Shown: piece by piece, positions 1-13,113 of the stretch
Numbering within the stretch: the first letter of the stretch is position 1
Layout: each line of letters opens with the position of its first letter
From: Paramecium octaurelia
Taxonomy: Eukaryota > Ciliophora > Oligohymenophorea > Peniculida > Parameciidae
Assembly (NCBI GenBank): GCA_905182995.1
Contig: CAJJDP010000050.1
Span: forward strand, 376,877-440,876
Length of the DNA: 64,000 nucleotides
Direction: 5' to 3'
Translations under genes and position numbers: made by a program
Notes under the pieces: generated by a model
Database searches by the model: none
Told to the model about the DNA's origin: nothing
The model's input: only the letters and a program-made list of their open reading frames with translations

Positions 1-91
1 ATCTGAGCATAATTATTTAAATAAATTATTTATGCCTAATTTATATATAAATATTTAAAATATTGCATTTATTCATTAATTAAAATTAAAG

Positions 92-3000
92 ATGCGAATT
101 CCCTAAGCTTACTATGAAAGCATGGTTAGAAGATATAAGAAATCTAAGCATGTCGATTAAACTGATTACTCTTGGATTGAAACAACCAAGAAGCCTCTTG
201 TAGAAAGAATTTAAGATTTTGCATAATGCAAACAATTATAGGATCCCATGTATACACGCATCATCTGTGAAACAATTGACACAATATTCGAAGCAGCAGT
301 TGCTTTATTTTAAGACCAAGACCAGACCCTCTGTATTTAATTGCTGGGTGAATCTGATTCTATTTAAATTTGGGATTTGTGTTTATAATGTTGCGATTAC
401 ATACTCAAGTCAGCAAATTCAAAAATAAGTATTTCAATCTAAATAATTTAAAGTCGACATGTTTTTTAGTTATGAACATATTTTGACTCTAATATTTCAC
501 AATCCAGATTATGACATATAAAAAATCTATAAGTTGGTGTAATGTTTTCAATATTTGATTGAATCAATGAATGCATCTAAAGCCTGTAAATTTAAAAGTA
601 ACCATTAAATTGTTAATCATAGTTGAATAATTTGAGAAAGTCTTTCTAAGATTCATGTATATTAATGCATTTCTGTAAAAGAATATCTACAATTTGTCAG
701 ATTAGGAATATCAGGAATTATTTTAATATTCTACTGACAATTACAATCTCAAAATCACCATCCCAAATGAGGACATGAATATTTATCAAAGGTATTTGGA
801 GCTGAGCAATTTCAGAAAAATACTCAAGTCTCCACCAGTAATCTTAGACATTCCTTTTGATTGTACCAAAAGTCCATTGGAATAAAGTTTATAAATTGCA
901 GCTGAAATCAAAGTCTAAAAAGATAGTATGCTATTTGATTAGATCTTCATCCGATTGCTTTGTCATTATTCAAACTATGAATAATTGCTGTAAAAGATGT
1001 TCATAAGAAATTACATATTTCATTTCAAATGCATCTTCTCAGAATTGCAGTTAATTAATCCCAAATTTATGACAGACATCACCAATAGATTGATAGATCA
1101 AAAGGATTACTTGTTTTTATTAATAAGGATGATTGCTAGCAAAAAAGATGACTCATTAGAAGATACTTTGGTGGAGAGTTACAAGTTTATTAAATCAAAG
1201 CAAATATAACTATATGAGCATAACACATTCTTGGATAAATTGTGGTTATTTGAATTATAAGGAATACAAGACACATTAATTTGGTGGAAGAAAGTATTCT
1301 AAATCACTGAAGGGAATTTCTATGATAATAGAATGAATTTAAATGTTAAATTACAATAATTGTTCTTTTAACAATTGTGTGATCAACAGTTTACTTAGAT
1401 GTTTAAAAAATAACCAAACTATACATAATGGAATTTCATAATTATTCAAATCATAAGAAAATCATTCGCATCAGATGAGGAAACCAAATTGCCATATTAC
1501 ATCTTAAATCCAATCTTAACCTATTCGGTCAATTTGATCACTGAATTGCCTGCCAATAATCAAAACCAACAATTGGATTACCAATTAGAAAGTTAGATAA
1601 TACAGGGAGTAGTGGAGTTCCTCAAGAATAGTAATAAGAATTCTCAAATTCAACAATAAATCAGAGCAATTCAATTATTAAATTAATTGGTGACATACTA
1701 TAAACAAGAATTTGATTAAGTGTAGATTCAAAATGCATAGTCCGAATTCTTGATACCAGTTCCTGAACGATATCACAAACTATTAACTGAAATCTGGTCA
1801 AACAAAATTTTAGAAGATACTCTACTTTCTGCTGAACTCAATGAAACATTATACACATATTTGATCACATTATTAGCTATAACAATGGGAGAGAATCCTG
1901 CCAGAGTAAGATAATTTTGCGAAAATAATAGTTTGTAATATTTGATCAACAGAATATTTGAATTATTGAAGATATGCTCAAGAGCATCCCCATTAATAGT
2001 AACAATTATAAATTTGCTAATTGCAATCAGTACAAATGAATAAGCAATTTCATTAACATAATAATCAAATAATAGTGGAGATAAATAAGAAAAAGATAAT
2101 TTGATTAAGAGGATCTTTATCAAGTGTTATTTGCCTTCAGTCGAGTTAATAAATGATCCAACAGTGAGTGATGATTTTGCAAAGAAGATTATCATGCTGT
2201 ATAGTCAAAGCATGTTGGCAAAAAAGTAAATAGAGAAGGTGATAGAGAACACATTTGTTCAGATATCATAATTGGTAGATTTGAGTAAAGACAAGATAGA
2301 GGAAATTGTGAGTAATTAAGATAAGCTGCAATCCTTTTATAGTTCATCAAAAAGCTTGTAGGCATTATTATAGTTGTTCATGCAATTACAGCCAGAGAGG
2401 AAATCTTCATATCGATCATTCCAAGGGTATGAAGAATTGTAATTAGAAGAAGCCCAAAGATAAAAGGATATATTGTTCAACTCACTTCTGAAGAATTAAA
2501 AATTCGTTGAAGCCTTAGAGAAGATAATAATGAGTCCAATTCTGATAGGTAGTAAGAATAAGGATACCTATGTTGAACACTACGTCGGTATTTTGTGTAA
2601 GAAAAACAAGTTGAATCCTTATACTTCTCTATGGAAGGAATTGGATCTAATCTCTTAAAACTATATGGTTATTGGTGATTAGAAGATAATCGATATTGGA
2701 AAATTAGTGGATTATGATGCCTTGTCTATCCATATGAGTGACAAATACTTTTTTAGAAAGATCATCAAACACATCTCTCCTTAAACTTACAGAGGATTCT
2801 ACATATTGAGTCGTTTCCACTTGATACATTATTTGATTAAGATGTGTGTGAATTAGGGTGTGGGACAAAATTAAGATGCCCATCTAATGATTTCATAATT
2901 GTTAGAAATCTATTTTCTATCCTCATAACATGCAGGTTTCCATGAATCTATTATGATGTTTATGACAGCTAAATAATAGGTCCAGAAACATCAGACTAGT

Positions 3001-6000
3001 TATGATGAGGACTCTTAAATAAGGAGAAGAATTAGCAAGGATAATTTGATTCCATTGCAATCATCCTGTCTGGATTTGATAAGCAAATTGTAATAGCATG
3101 CAGAATAAAAGGATTTTGTGGTTAAGAAATACGGGGAAATAACTTAGTTGTTCTTCCAGAATTTCTCAGAGAAGTGTCAATAACTTAAGCAAGCACAAGG
3201 AATTTAAATTATTTCAATTGTAACTTATTTATAGGATATGTTGAAATCATTCAAATTCCTCTAGAATTTATTTTTGAGTTTAGAACAATAGTATTAACCA
3301 TTACAATTTGCTGTAATCTGTTTCCAGAATAGCAATTTCTTTTTGTAATTGGTTGAAATTCTACAACACTTGGATAAAATCTAAAGACAACAACAATAAT
3401 TTAATGGAACAAAAGAGTAGGAAATTATTAGAAAGATTTTGCCTGGATTTATCGAAGCTATACATTAACATATAGATAACATTATCAAACTATTGATTTT
3501 TAAGAAGATTTCAATCGATAAGATATAATTGTCAGATTAAATAATTTAGGATCCCTAATAATTGGATATAGTATGCAATGAAATTTTTGTAGCATAAGCA
3601 TCAATAGTAAATTAAATGATCGATCTTCTACTTTACAATAATTGTGAAGGGAATTTAAAGACACTGTTGGAACAACTAATATAGAGGTTTTATTCTATCA
3701 AAGATCTATAAATTTAGGACATGAGAAAGATCGCTGGAACTGAGACAAAAGAATAATAGATAATTGGAAATAAGGATATAACTTAATCTGGAAGTGATGG
3801 AAGACAAGAATAGAAAAAGTCTTTGTTTGATCGACCTGAAATCAAAGCCATGATCGATGATATTTGTGATATGGGATTCAAATAACAATTAATCAAGAAA
3901 GCACTTCAAAGGATTGAAATTCCTGAACCTACAATGATCATTGATATGTTGATCAATGAGAGAATATCTGATGATGAAGAAGAGCAAGAAGATCCTCTTG
4001 AAGTAGTGAAGAATACAGAATAAGCTCAAACGAATTAAGACACGTAGGATCAATAATAATAAAAAGTAGAGCCTGAAATATAAAACGAACAGAAGGAAAT
4101 CGAAGCGTTGGATTAAGAATAATTTATGAAAATTTTAATATAACATTTCCCATTAGCAAATACCTAATTAAATATATCAGAAAGGTTTTTGGCATTCATT
4201 AATGATTTCTAATTAAAATTAGATTCCAATCTTAGTAAACTATTAGATTAAAATTTACATAATCAAAAATCAAGTGGTAATTTATTAGAATATCTATTTA
4301 CAATAGCCAAGAAGTCATAACATGTAAATAAAATTATAGAGTATATTTTTATGATCTTAAATCCCTTAAAATAAGATAATTCTTCTTCAGATTTAAATGC
4401 TACCATGATTCAATATTAAAAAGCATTACAATGGCTCAACTTATTATAATAGATCGCTCCTTAAGAACATGAAAAACTCTATTCTAATTTGGCTTTAATA
4501 GATCAAGAATCATAATCAAAGCATGTGCTCCAATTTCAATCTATGATTACAATCGGTTTTGCTTTATCGCATGATATCTTCGATTAGTTTAAAAAGATTG
4601 GACAATTAGAGTTGGATTAATTGAAACAACTTAAAATTTCAGAAATGACCTATACAGAAATCTGCCAACAAGCTCAAACAATAACTAATAATCTTAATAT
4701 GTTATTTGAAAATAAGTAAACCACATTAAAATTATTCTGTAAAGAATTGTTAGAAGCACAAAAGTACCTTACCAAGTTTGTCTTGAATTTGCAAAATAAG
4801 CATGATTAATTAATTGAGAGATATTGGAATTAAATAATTATATATCTAGAATTTTTAATTTAAGTTTGCACAAACAATCGAGAATTATAGGAATAAACTC
4901 AATTAAATTTTAACTTCCTTGATGAAATAGAAACACAAATAAACAATAATTAATAATTAAAATAATAAAGAGATTAATCTCAAAACATAATTTAATTTAG
5001 ATAACTTATCTAAAGAAGATTCAATTCTGATAAATAATTGATCACATAATTATTACAATGCTTAAATAATTTTGGTTTGCATAATCAAGGCAAATTGTTC
5101 AGCATGTTAACCAAAAAATAACCAAGTGAAAAAAATTCGTTATTGGAGGCTCTATTATAATTGAAATTTAATAGCAGTCATATCGAATATGAGGAATCTC
5201 AACCAGTGTTTCTTGAAAACTTAATCTATCTAGTTGCCATTGATAATAAAACTACAAATGATTTAGTTTTCTAAATTTTGAAATAAGTCATGCTTAACGA
5301 ACATATCGATTGGCATGCTTAATAATTAAAAAATTCAGAAGATCTTAGTTAGATACAATTCCCTTAAAAATTTATTGAATGTCCATTATAATATTTATTA
5401 TAATACCATCCTGTATTAATCAATAACCCAATAATCTATAATATGATATTGGAACAATAAGGCTTATCAATTACAGACAAATTTTCAGAATTAAAAAGAA
5501 TCCATGCTCCTAAATAATCATTGCCTTAACCTACAGGGAAATTAACAAAAGAACAAGAAAGATTATTGAAGGAAAAAGAAAAAGAATTATAGGCTCAACC
5601 TTAGACTGACATTATTATCAGATATGAGATCGAATAATTGATTGAGCCATAATTGAACGAAAACTTCATTGATTTAGTCAATATGATTGCTTAAACAACA
5701 ATAGATAGATTTTTTGAAGAGAATTGTATTTTGATAGAACAGATATTCAAAGTCTAATGTATTCAGTAAAAGGACGATAATAGGGTTTATCTTTATGGTT
5801 GGGATCAACTATTGAGGATTATTGAAATGCTCATAATTAAGATTCCTTAATTGGTATTATATCTAAGAGAATTTTAATTTGTTTTACCATCTCACTTAAA
5901 AAGTGATTAGAAAAAGATCACTTTCATAGAATTTGTAATCAAATATTTGACATGGGTGGGAGGAGATAAGTTCGCTAACTTTATGCACAACTACCTCAGT

Positions 6001-8351
6001 GACATCAATTTGTTGTCTATTGGATATGGTGTCACTATTGCATAAGAAGTTTTACAACTATTATTGAATGAATTGTAAATAGACATCAATTAGGAATAGA
6101 TGATACAGAAATATTATCATATCTTACAACTATTAACCTTATTCACCTAGACACTAACCATCTAGAATTGTTGCATGATCTTAACAGATCAAAGATCCTA
6201 ATTGAACATAATTCCTTAATTGATTGACACTTTGAATCAAATTAAAAATTGTGAAAATAAGCAATTTGTTAAGACATATCAACAAACCATAGCCAAAGCA
6301 TTGGAACCATTTTTGTAATCATAAATATACTATGATCACATTCAATATGGAAGATATGGTGAAGTGTTCAGATTACAATAAAGCATAACTGACAATCCAT
6401 TTAAATATCATTATTTGCATTGTCTAAAAAATCAATTGATTTGTTATTCTTTGTATCCCAGTTTTTAGAGTACTATAGGATCAGCACAGCATTTTATTTC
6501 TCATTAATAAACTCAATAAACTTTGAAAGATGAACACTAACAAGAATTGGTTTGGCCACTCTATTAATCCAAGAAAAATTATAATAATCAAAGATAGAAT
6601 AACCAGAAGCAATAAGAAGAAGACTTGAGTGATTCCGATTCAGATTAAGATATTCTTTAAGTGGATAATAACTAAATCAAATACAAAGCTAACTATTCGA
6701 ATATTAATTCCTGGGGCTCTGATTACTATTATGACAACAATGATTTCATGTCTAAATACAGCATGAATCGAGACGATGACAGAGTTTAACGTGAAAATCA
6801 ATAAAACATATTCCCATAGAAGGACCTTAATATCTTATTTTGTAAAGTTGATCCATACACTATTACTTTTAAATTACCTGCTTTATAAATCACACAGGCA
6901 AACATCTAATATCATTCCAGCGATTATAAATAGTGGATTACCTCTATCGTAGGATTGTACTATAGTTCAAATGAATACTTTGAAAATAAGAAGTCTTTGA
7001 TTTCTAAATCTTATGAAAACTAACTTAAAATCGCAGTTGAAAATATTAATTAGATCAATAGGATTTTATTGTCCTCAAATTATTAGAGAAATAGATCCAA
7101 TGATTCTATGCAATAATATCTCTCTTACTATTTGAATGGAACTCTCAATAATCTGTAAGTCTAGGCAAGTATTTGTTTCTATTCTAAATTTGGTTAACCT
7201 CCTAATTAATTATAACAAGATTACTAAGCAAATTCACTGTCAATTAATATCAATGAATCAAAATAATAGTAACACAGAGTTTTATGTTAAATTTCATGTA
7301 ATATTCTCCAAAGCAGAGTAGTTTTGAATGGAATGCCAACTGATTTACAAGATTAAAACTTACTGAAAGCCAAACTATCAAGTTTATTACATCCTGAAGA
7401 ACATCTGATAATTCAGCCAATTATCTTGCAGATTCCAAAAAGATAATTTACATAACCAGATCCATAGCAACTATTCATCTATGATAATTTGGTTCTTGAA
7501 ATATTCATAAATCTACTCTTAGATGCAAATAGCTTCCCTTAGTTTCCCTTTAACTTGTTTAGATAGATTTGTAAATGTTCTAGACTTGGATTCAAATTAT
7601 TAATTTAGCTATTATTATTATTTTAGGAACAGAAACACAATTTAGATTTAACTTTGAAAATCTTATATCTTGTAAGTCAAAAAATCCCTTCCACTATTCT
7701 TAGAGATTTGTTGTCTGAATAATTATAGGTGAGTCCCATCTTGAATAGAAGAGAAAAAGCTAATCTTGCCAAGGTCTAAGAAATTAAAGAACAATTTGTG
7801 ATTGAGGAAGAAGAAAATGTTGATGAATAACCTCAGGATGAGGATCCTGAGAATCCTTTAGTCTTCTTAATTAATTAACTCAACACATACTGTGAGAAAA
7901 ATATTTCATTTATGAAACTATTTCATAATCCAGAATCTTATATTCCTTTAGAAAAAAGTATAATTAATTTATATTTTAGACATACTCTTGACTCCATTAT
8001 TAGCAAACTAAACTGGAATGCATTTATCTTATTTGCTACAAATTATCAGAGGTTCATTAATAGTGATTACAGAAGATGTCAAGGATAAGAATAGAAAGCA
8101 TGATGAAGATTATCTATCAAAAATATAGAGAAGGTAAGCTACAATCTTTACAAATAATAACCAAGATGAATAAAACCATAAATTATTTGATCTTGTCTCT
8201 TAACTCAATAAACATGAGTAAGACATAAATTTTGAAGAAATGATCTTCAAAACATTTGGAGATAGATATTCTGATAACTAATAAGATTAATGGGAACCAA
8301 TATCATATTTTAGTAAATAGCCTTTTTCATTTAGATAAAATGAACTATTAC

Positions 8352-8412
<61 letters not shown>

Positions 8413-11400
8413 GTAATAATAGTAATAGTAATAGTAATAATAACAGTAATAATAGTAATAGTAAAGATCTAATCTCTAAAATACTTCCATATTTTCTATG
8501 CCATAACTTCCATAACCATTATTACCTCAAACATTGCCTTTAAATCAACCTCCGATACCCTCCATATCAATACTTTAATAATAACAATAATAATTATAAT
8601 AATTCTAACAATAACGTCAAAATTATTCTTAAAGTTTCCAATAAACAGGAGCATAGCAAGTTAGATAATTTTATGATAAGTTCTTTAAAATGAATGAAAA
8701 TTAATAAGACTAATAATAATCATATTAATAATACTTTAAACAGTTTTACGATAATATTATACAATCAAGACAGTAATAATAAAATCAACAGTAATAAGAA
8801 TAACAATAGAATCAGAATTAATTATAAAATATAATACAGGAATAACTGCCATAATAAACGTAAAACAAATTTTAAAATAGACTTGAGGATTTGGATGAAT
8901 CAGACTAAAAATAATAAAAAAGAGAGAGAAAAGTGAGTGCAAAGATATCACACGTAGAAATAGATATAATTACTGCGTTATGCAAAATTCTAAGTAACCA
9001 ATTACTCAGAGATTGCAATTCTACTGAAATTATTAATATACTCAATACATATGCAAATGATAGATTAAAAATAGAACATTCTATAAATGAGTTGACCAAA
9101 TATATAATATAGCAATCAAAGATATTCAATTATGAATTGGATAGAAAAAGAAAATAACTTAGAGAAATCACAAGCTAACTAGAGAAGGTGGCTGAGTATG
9201 ATCCTTAAAGATAATAGTAGTTGTCTCAATAAGAAAACGAAATTATCAAAGAACTTAATTAAAAAACGCCAGATCCTAGCATCATTTAAAGATGTTTTAT
9301 AGCAATAACAGGGTTTTTGAATCTTAGCTTGAGTACTATAGATTAATAAAAATAATGTACAAATAAACCAAATTCAACATAAACTAGATAACAAATTTAA
9401 TTCGATAAAAAGAACTTTAAATTGCATTAACAAGGTAAAAATGCGGATGACACACAAGAGGTCGAAGTTTTAACTAAGAAAGATATTAGAAAATAATTCA
9501 TTAATATATTGTAAACAAGATAAACACATCATTTGTGGCTTAACGTAGTGGAAACATTGTTATTGATTTTCAATTGTAAAGGTCAGAGATCATTAGAGTT
9601 ATTACAAAAAAAACTTTACCCTCTTTTAGAATGTTTCCTAAGGCTTTACTAAAATGTACATGAAGACGCAAATAATTCAGATTCCCTTATTTCAGGGTCT
9701 TCTGATTCTAACTTTTTTGAGCGAAATACAAGTGGATCTGCCACTAATTCATTGTAATTTGGCTTATTACAAACTCAGAACATTCATTTGAAGCGTTCAT
9801 TTTCTGCAGTCCGAAATGAAAACGAAATGTAAATGAAAATAGATGAACTATTCACTTATCTTTGTATTAATGGAAAAAGACTCATTAATCATTTGATATC
9901 ATAAAGACTTCAGTAGGTTACTATAGATCATAAGTAGAATTAGAATGCAAATCTCATTAAGTTATTCAAAGAGACAGATCCTTTGGCTTTTGTTTTCTTT
10001 AAAATGAGTCAAATAATTTCTTTTGAGAATAAAAAACACTTATTTGAATTAGATTTAGAGGCTTTGAAAATAAGTGAAAAACCTAATACTCGATCAAGAG
10101 GCAGATAAAATGAAACTATTGAAATAAATGTTGTTAGAGAAACAAGACTTTAGCAATCCTTGGAAAAAGTTATTAATATTGATAAGGCAAAGTTTAGAAA
10201 ATGCGATATTAAAATAAGATATCAAGGAGAAAAAGGTTAGGATGAAGGAGGTATTAGAAAGGAGTGGATGACTAATCTTGTTAAAGATATCCTTTAAACA
10301 GATAAATTCGAATTGACAACCAAAAGATTTTACAAAATTAATCCAAATAAAAAAGCATAAGATGATTTGAATCATTATAAACTATTGGGTAAAATAGTTG
10401 CCAAAAGTATTTACGATGGATTGCTTTTACCTGTTTATTTCATCTCTCCTATTTTTAAATAAATTCTTTAAAAAAAGCCTAGCTTTGATGATCTTGAGCA
10501 TTATAATGAAGGATATTATGACACCTTTATCAAATTTTTAAATGATGAAACATAAGTTCAGTATAAAGATTTATTTGAATTTTGGATTCCAGAAGAATAT
10601 GCAAGTTTAATAGAATAAAACAAAAAACTTATCTTTGCTGATCTACTTTAAGACTATCTAGAAAAGAACCCTATTGAGGTAAAATAAGAATAATAATCAG
10701 AATAAGATTCTAAATAGGAGCCCTTATTAAGTTAGAAGTAAGATTAACCAAAATAATAATCAAAATCATAGGAATAATAGGAATAATAGGAATAATAAAA
10801 ATAATAGTAATAAGAAGAATAATAATAATAGCAATAATAGCAATAGTAATTAGAATAATAATAGTTATTGGAATAAAAATAGTAATAATAAGAATAAGAA
10901 TAATAATAACAGGAACAATGGCAATAAGAATAATAAAAACAGGAATAAGAAAAATAAGAAGAAAAACAATTAATCTTAGAATAGGAATAATAAGAATATG
11001 AATAAGAACTACTATTGTAATAATAATTGCAACAACAATATCACTACTAAAAATATTTGTAAATAGAGGAAGAATTAAAGAAGGAATAATTATTAATATA
11101 ATAATAATAATAGTAATTATTAGATTAATATTTGATTTCTGAAACACAAAAATTATAATTCTTTACTCAGAATGTATTATAATAAAAATAAGAGGACTTA
11201 CAGTAACAAGAAGCATCATTGTTAGAGCTCAATTTCGAATATAATGAATAATAATAATTATTATTATATCTATAATTGCAGTAAGAACATTAACTTTAAT
11301 CCTAATAACTTATGGAAGAAGAATAATTACGATTGGAACAGCAATAAAAATAATAACAAGAATAAAATTAGGTTGAATAAGAGGAAGTGGTTCCACCCTT

Positions 11401-12180
11401 GATACCTTTCAAAGAGGAAAAATAGAAAACCGAAAAAGTAGAATATAAAATAAAGAAGGAATCTGAAGATATTACAGCTGAAGATATGGAAAATAGGGAG
11501 AAGAAAAGACTTATTAGAAAGAATAAAAAAAAATAGTTGAATGATGAGGTTGTAAAATGCATTAAATTGTAGGAAGTATTTGATAAATAAACCTCTCTTG
11601 TATCAATAAAGCACAAAAGATTAATATGTGAATTTATTAGTAAAAGGATTATGTTGGAGGAGATCAAAACTTAAATTTAAGCATTAAGAGAGGGCTTTTT
11701 TGACATTTTGCCTAAAGAGTATTTCTCTTACATGGATTGGAGAGATCTTTAAAAACTAATAATAGGAGTTCCTTCAGTAGATGGTACTTTATTTTAATAT
11801 TCATTTTAGTGGATGATTTATCAGCTAATACTGAATACATAAATTATGATAAAAATAACTAAACAGTCTAATGGTTTTGGGAAGTTTTGACAACTTTAAG
11901 TGACTCTGAGAAAGCTGATTTCTTAATGTTTGCAACTGGAAGTCCTCTAGTTCCTTTTGGAGGATTTAAGAATCTAAGAGGTCCAAATGGTCCAAGAAAG
12001 TTCTCTATTTCGAAAGACTTCAACAAAGAACATTTCATTAAGGCTCATGCATGGTATGTATTGTTATTTATTTCTAGCTTTAATCGTATTGATTTGCCAG
12101 AGTATTCTTCTAAGGATATTTTAAGAGAAAAATTGCTAAAGTCTTTAAAAGAGTCAGGTTCAGGATTTGATTTAAGTTGA
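92..12180 (+). CDS. Giant HECT-type E3 ubiquitin ligase, HUWE1/Tom1/UPL1 family
   Basis: Predicted E3 enzyme that passes ubiquitin from an E2 through a catalytic cysteine to substrate lysines. The frame is about 3,990 residues, comparable with HUWE1 and Tom1. The N-terminal ~1,100 residues are helical and resemble the armadillo-like region of this family. A UBA domain (CDMGF) lies at about nt 3829-3960. Gln-rich linkers fall near nt 8350-8900. The HECT domain runs from about nt 10190 to the end (RYQGEKGQDEGGIRKEW, NTEY, WFWEVL, VPFGGFKNLRGPNG, HACFNRIDLPEY, C-terminal FDLS). Introns I could place: 429-453, one near 603-627, one near 11780-11805 and 12054-12077. Odd points: a ~300-residue Gln insert inside the HECT N-lobe, the catalytic Cys codon split by an intron, and one place (8041-8100) where the frames do not join by an ordinary intron. 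Start chosen as the first ATG of the open frame. The family call is secure; substrate unknown. Confidence 0.93.
8351..8466 (+). repeat. Polyglutamine microsatellite written in TAA/TAG/CAG
   Basis: A long run of TAA triplets followed by interspersed TAG and CAG. In the frame of the surrounding ligase gene this is uninterrupted glutamine; the Asn-rich reading in the neighbouring frame is a shadow. The triplet run is likely to vary in length between strains. It opens a Gln-rich stretch reaching about 8900. Confidence 0.85.
10680..11590 (+). repeat. Gln/Glu-rich low-complexity insert inside the HECT N-lobe
   Basis: About 300 codons dominated by TAA, TAG, CAA and GAA separate the motif FWIPEEYASL from KHKRLICEFISKRI. 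In HUWE1 the matching parts of the N-lobe are contiguous apart from a short loop. The frame stays open throughout in the ciliate code. The minus-strand Ile/Leu-rich frame over this stretch is its complement and is not a gene. Confidence 0.8.
12054..12077 (+). other. 24-nt intron splitting the catalytic cysteine codon of the HECT domain
   Basis: GTATGT...CTAG, 24 nt. Splicing joins TG to C and gives HACFNRIDLP, the canonical active-site context. Unspliced, the frame stays open (24 is a multiple of three and no TGA is present), and reads through with nine extra residues and a Trp in place of the Cys. Confidence 0.88.
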
Positions 12181-12223
12181 TACATTAATAATATTATTTC
12201 TTATAAACAAGTATTCAACACTT

Positions 12224-13076
12224 TCATTAGCTTATCCTACCAAATGGCTTGCTCAGAAAATATTTTCTGTGTTTTCTATAATACAAAAAGTACACCCCAA
12301 CACTTGTTAGTTAATATGATGTAACCATCATAGACATTACTATTAATTGCTATAAATGATTTTCAGTTTTTATGCAAAATAGTGATCCTTTCTTATAATA
12401 AGTATAAAAATCCTAATAAATAAGAGTAGCAGCTGAGATAAGTTCGCTCAAAATTATAATAAATACTTATTATTGTTTATTTTGCATATCTACTTATTTG
12501 AGATACGCAAAATTACCAATTGGTTACTAATATCTTAACCTACTAAAATAATAATGGATGTCGGCTAGTATAAAAGATCCAGAATAGAGATTCATAATGG
12601 CAACAAGAAAGATCAGAAATGATATACAAATCCAAAATGATTAATCACAATAATAGAAATCTCCTTCTATGATGTAGATCATTGCCCATACAATTAAAAG
12701 TATTAACAAAATAACAAATTTAGTTCTTTTTGATAACTAGTATTCCTATTAAACATACATTTTCGTAAAACGAATCATTTTTGTTTTGCATAATAGTAAA
12801 ATTTTCTAAGATTAAAACAACTGATAACAGCCTTGATATTCTAAGTGCACCCATAAATATTGTTAATTATTTAATTATAAATGCCAAATAAAGCAGTTCT
12901 AAGTCAATAAAATTATTACATTAGAATGTAAATAAATAAAAAATATTCCTCTCTATTTTATCTAATACATCATTAATGTCCTTTCTAATTCTATACGATG
13001 CAATTAACATATTGATTAATAAAAACCCAGTTAGAAATGCTAAACAACCTTATTAGATTGTGAATTCGTAATTCAT
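12224..13076 (-). CDS. Multi-pass membrane protein, possibly seven-helix, family unrecognised
   Basis: About 276 residues after removal of one 22-nt intron; the spliced length is an exact multiple of three. Six to seven hydrophobic segments are visible, among them FLTGFLLINMLIASY near the N-terminus, FVILLILLIVWAMIYII, FWICISFLIFLVAIMN and IVMSMMVTSYQLTSVGVYFL, with charged loops between. The short C-tail is basic (YYRKHRKYFLSK). A second possible in-frame 21-nt intron would remove seven residues. The arrangement recalls a small 7TM receptor or transporter, but I see no family signature. It converges with the HECT ligase gene; the two stops are about 45 bp apart. Confidence 0.75.
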
Positions 13077-13113
13077 TAAATTAAATTACACAAATTATTT
13101 ATATACAATTTAG

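Noticed and set aside
8256-8543. Asn-rich open frame with a long polyasparagine run
   Set aside because: Shadow of the polyglutamine stretch in the frame of the surrounding ligase gene, which is supported on both sides.
10740-11130. CRISPR-like array of short repeats
   Set aside because: Triplet-level low complexity without regular spacers, inside a coding sequence of a eukaryote.
10710-11147. Minus-strand, extremely Ile/Leu-rich frame resembling a membrane protein
   Set aside because: It is the complement of the TAA/TAG-rich Gln insert of the HECT ligase; the composition is explained by that.
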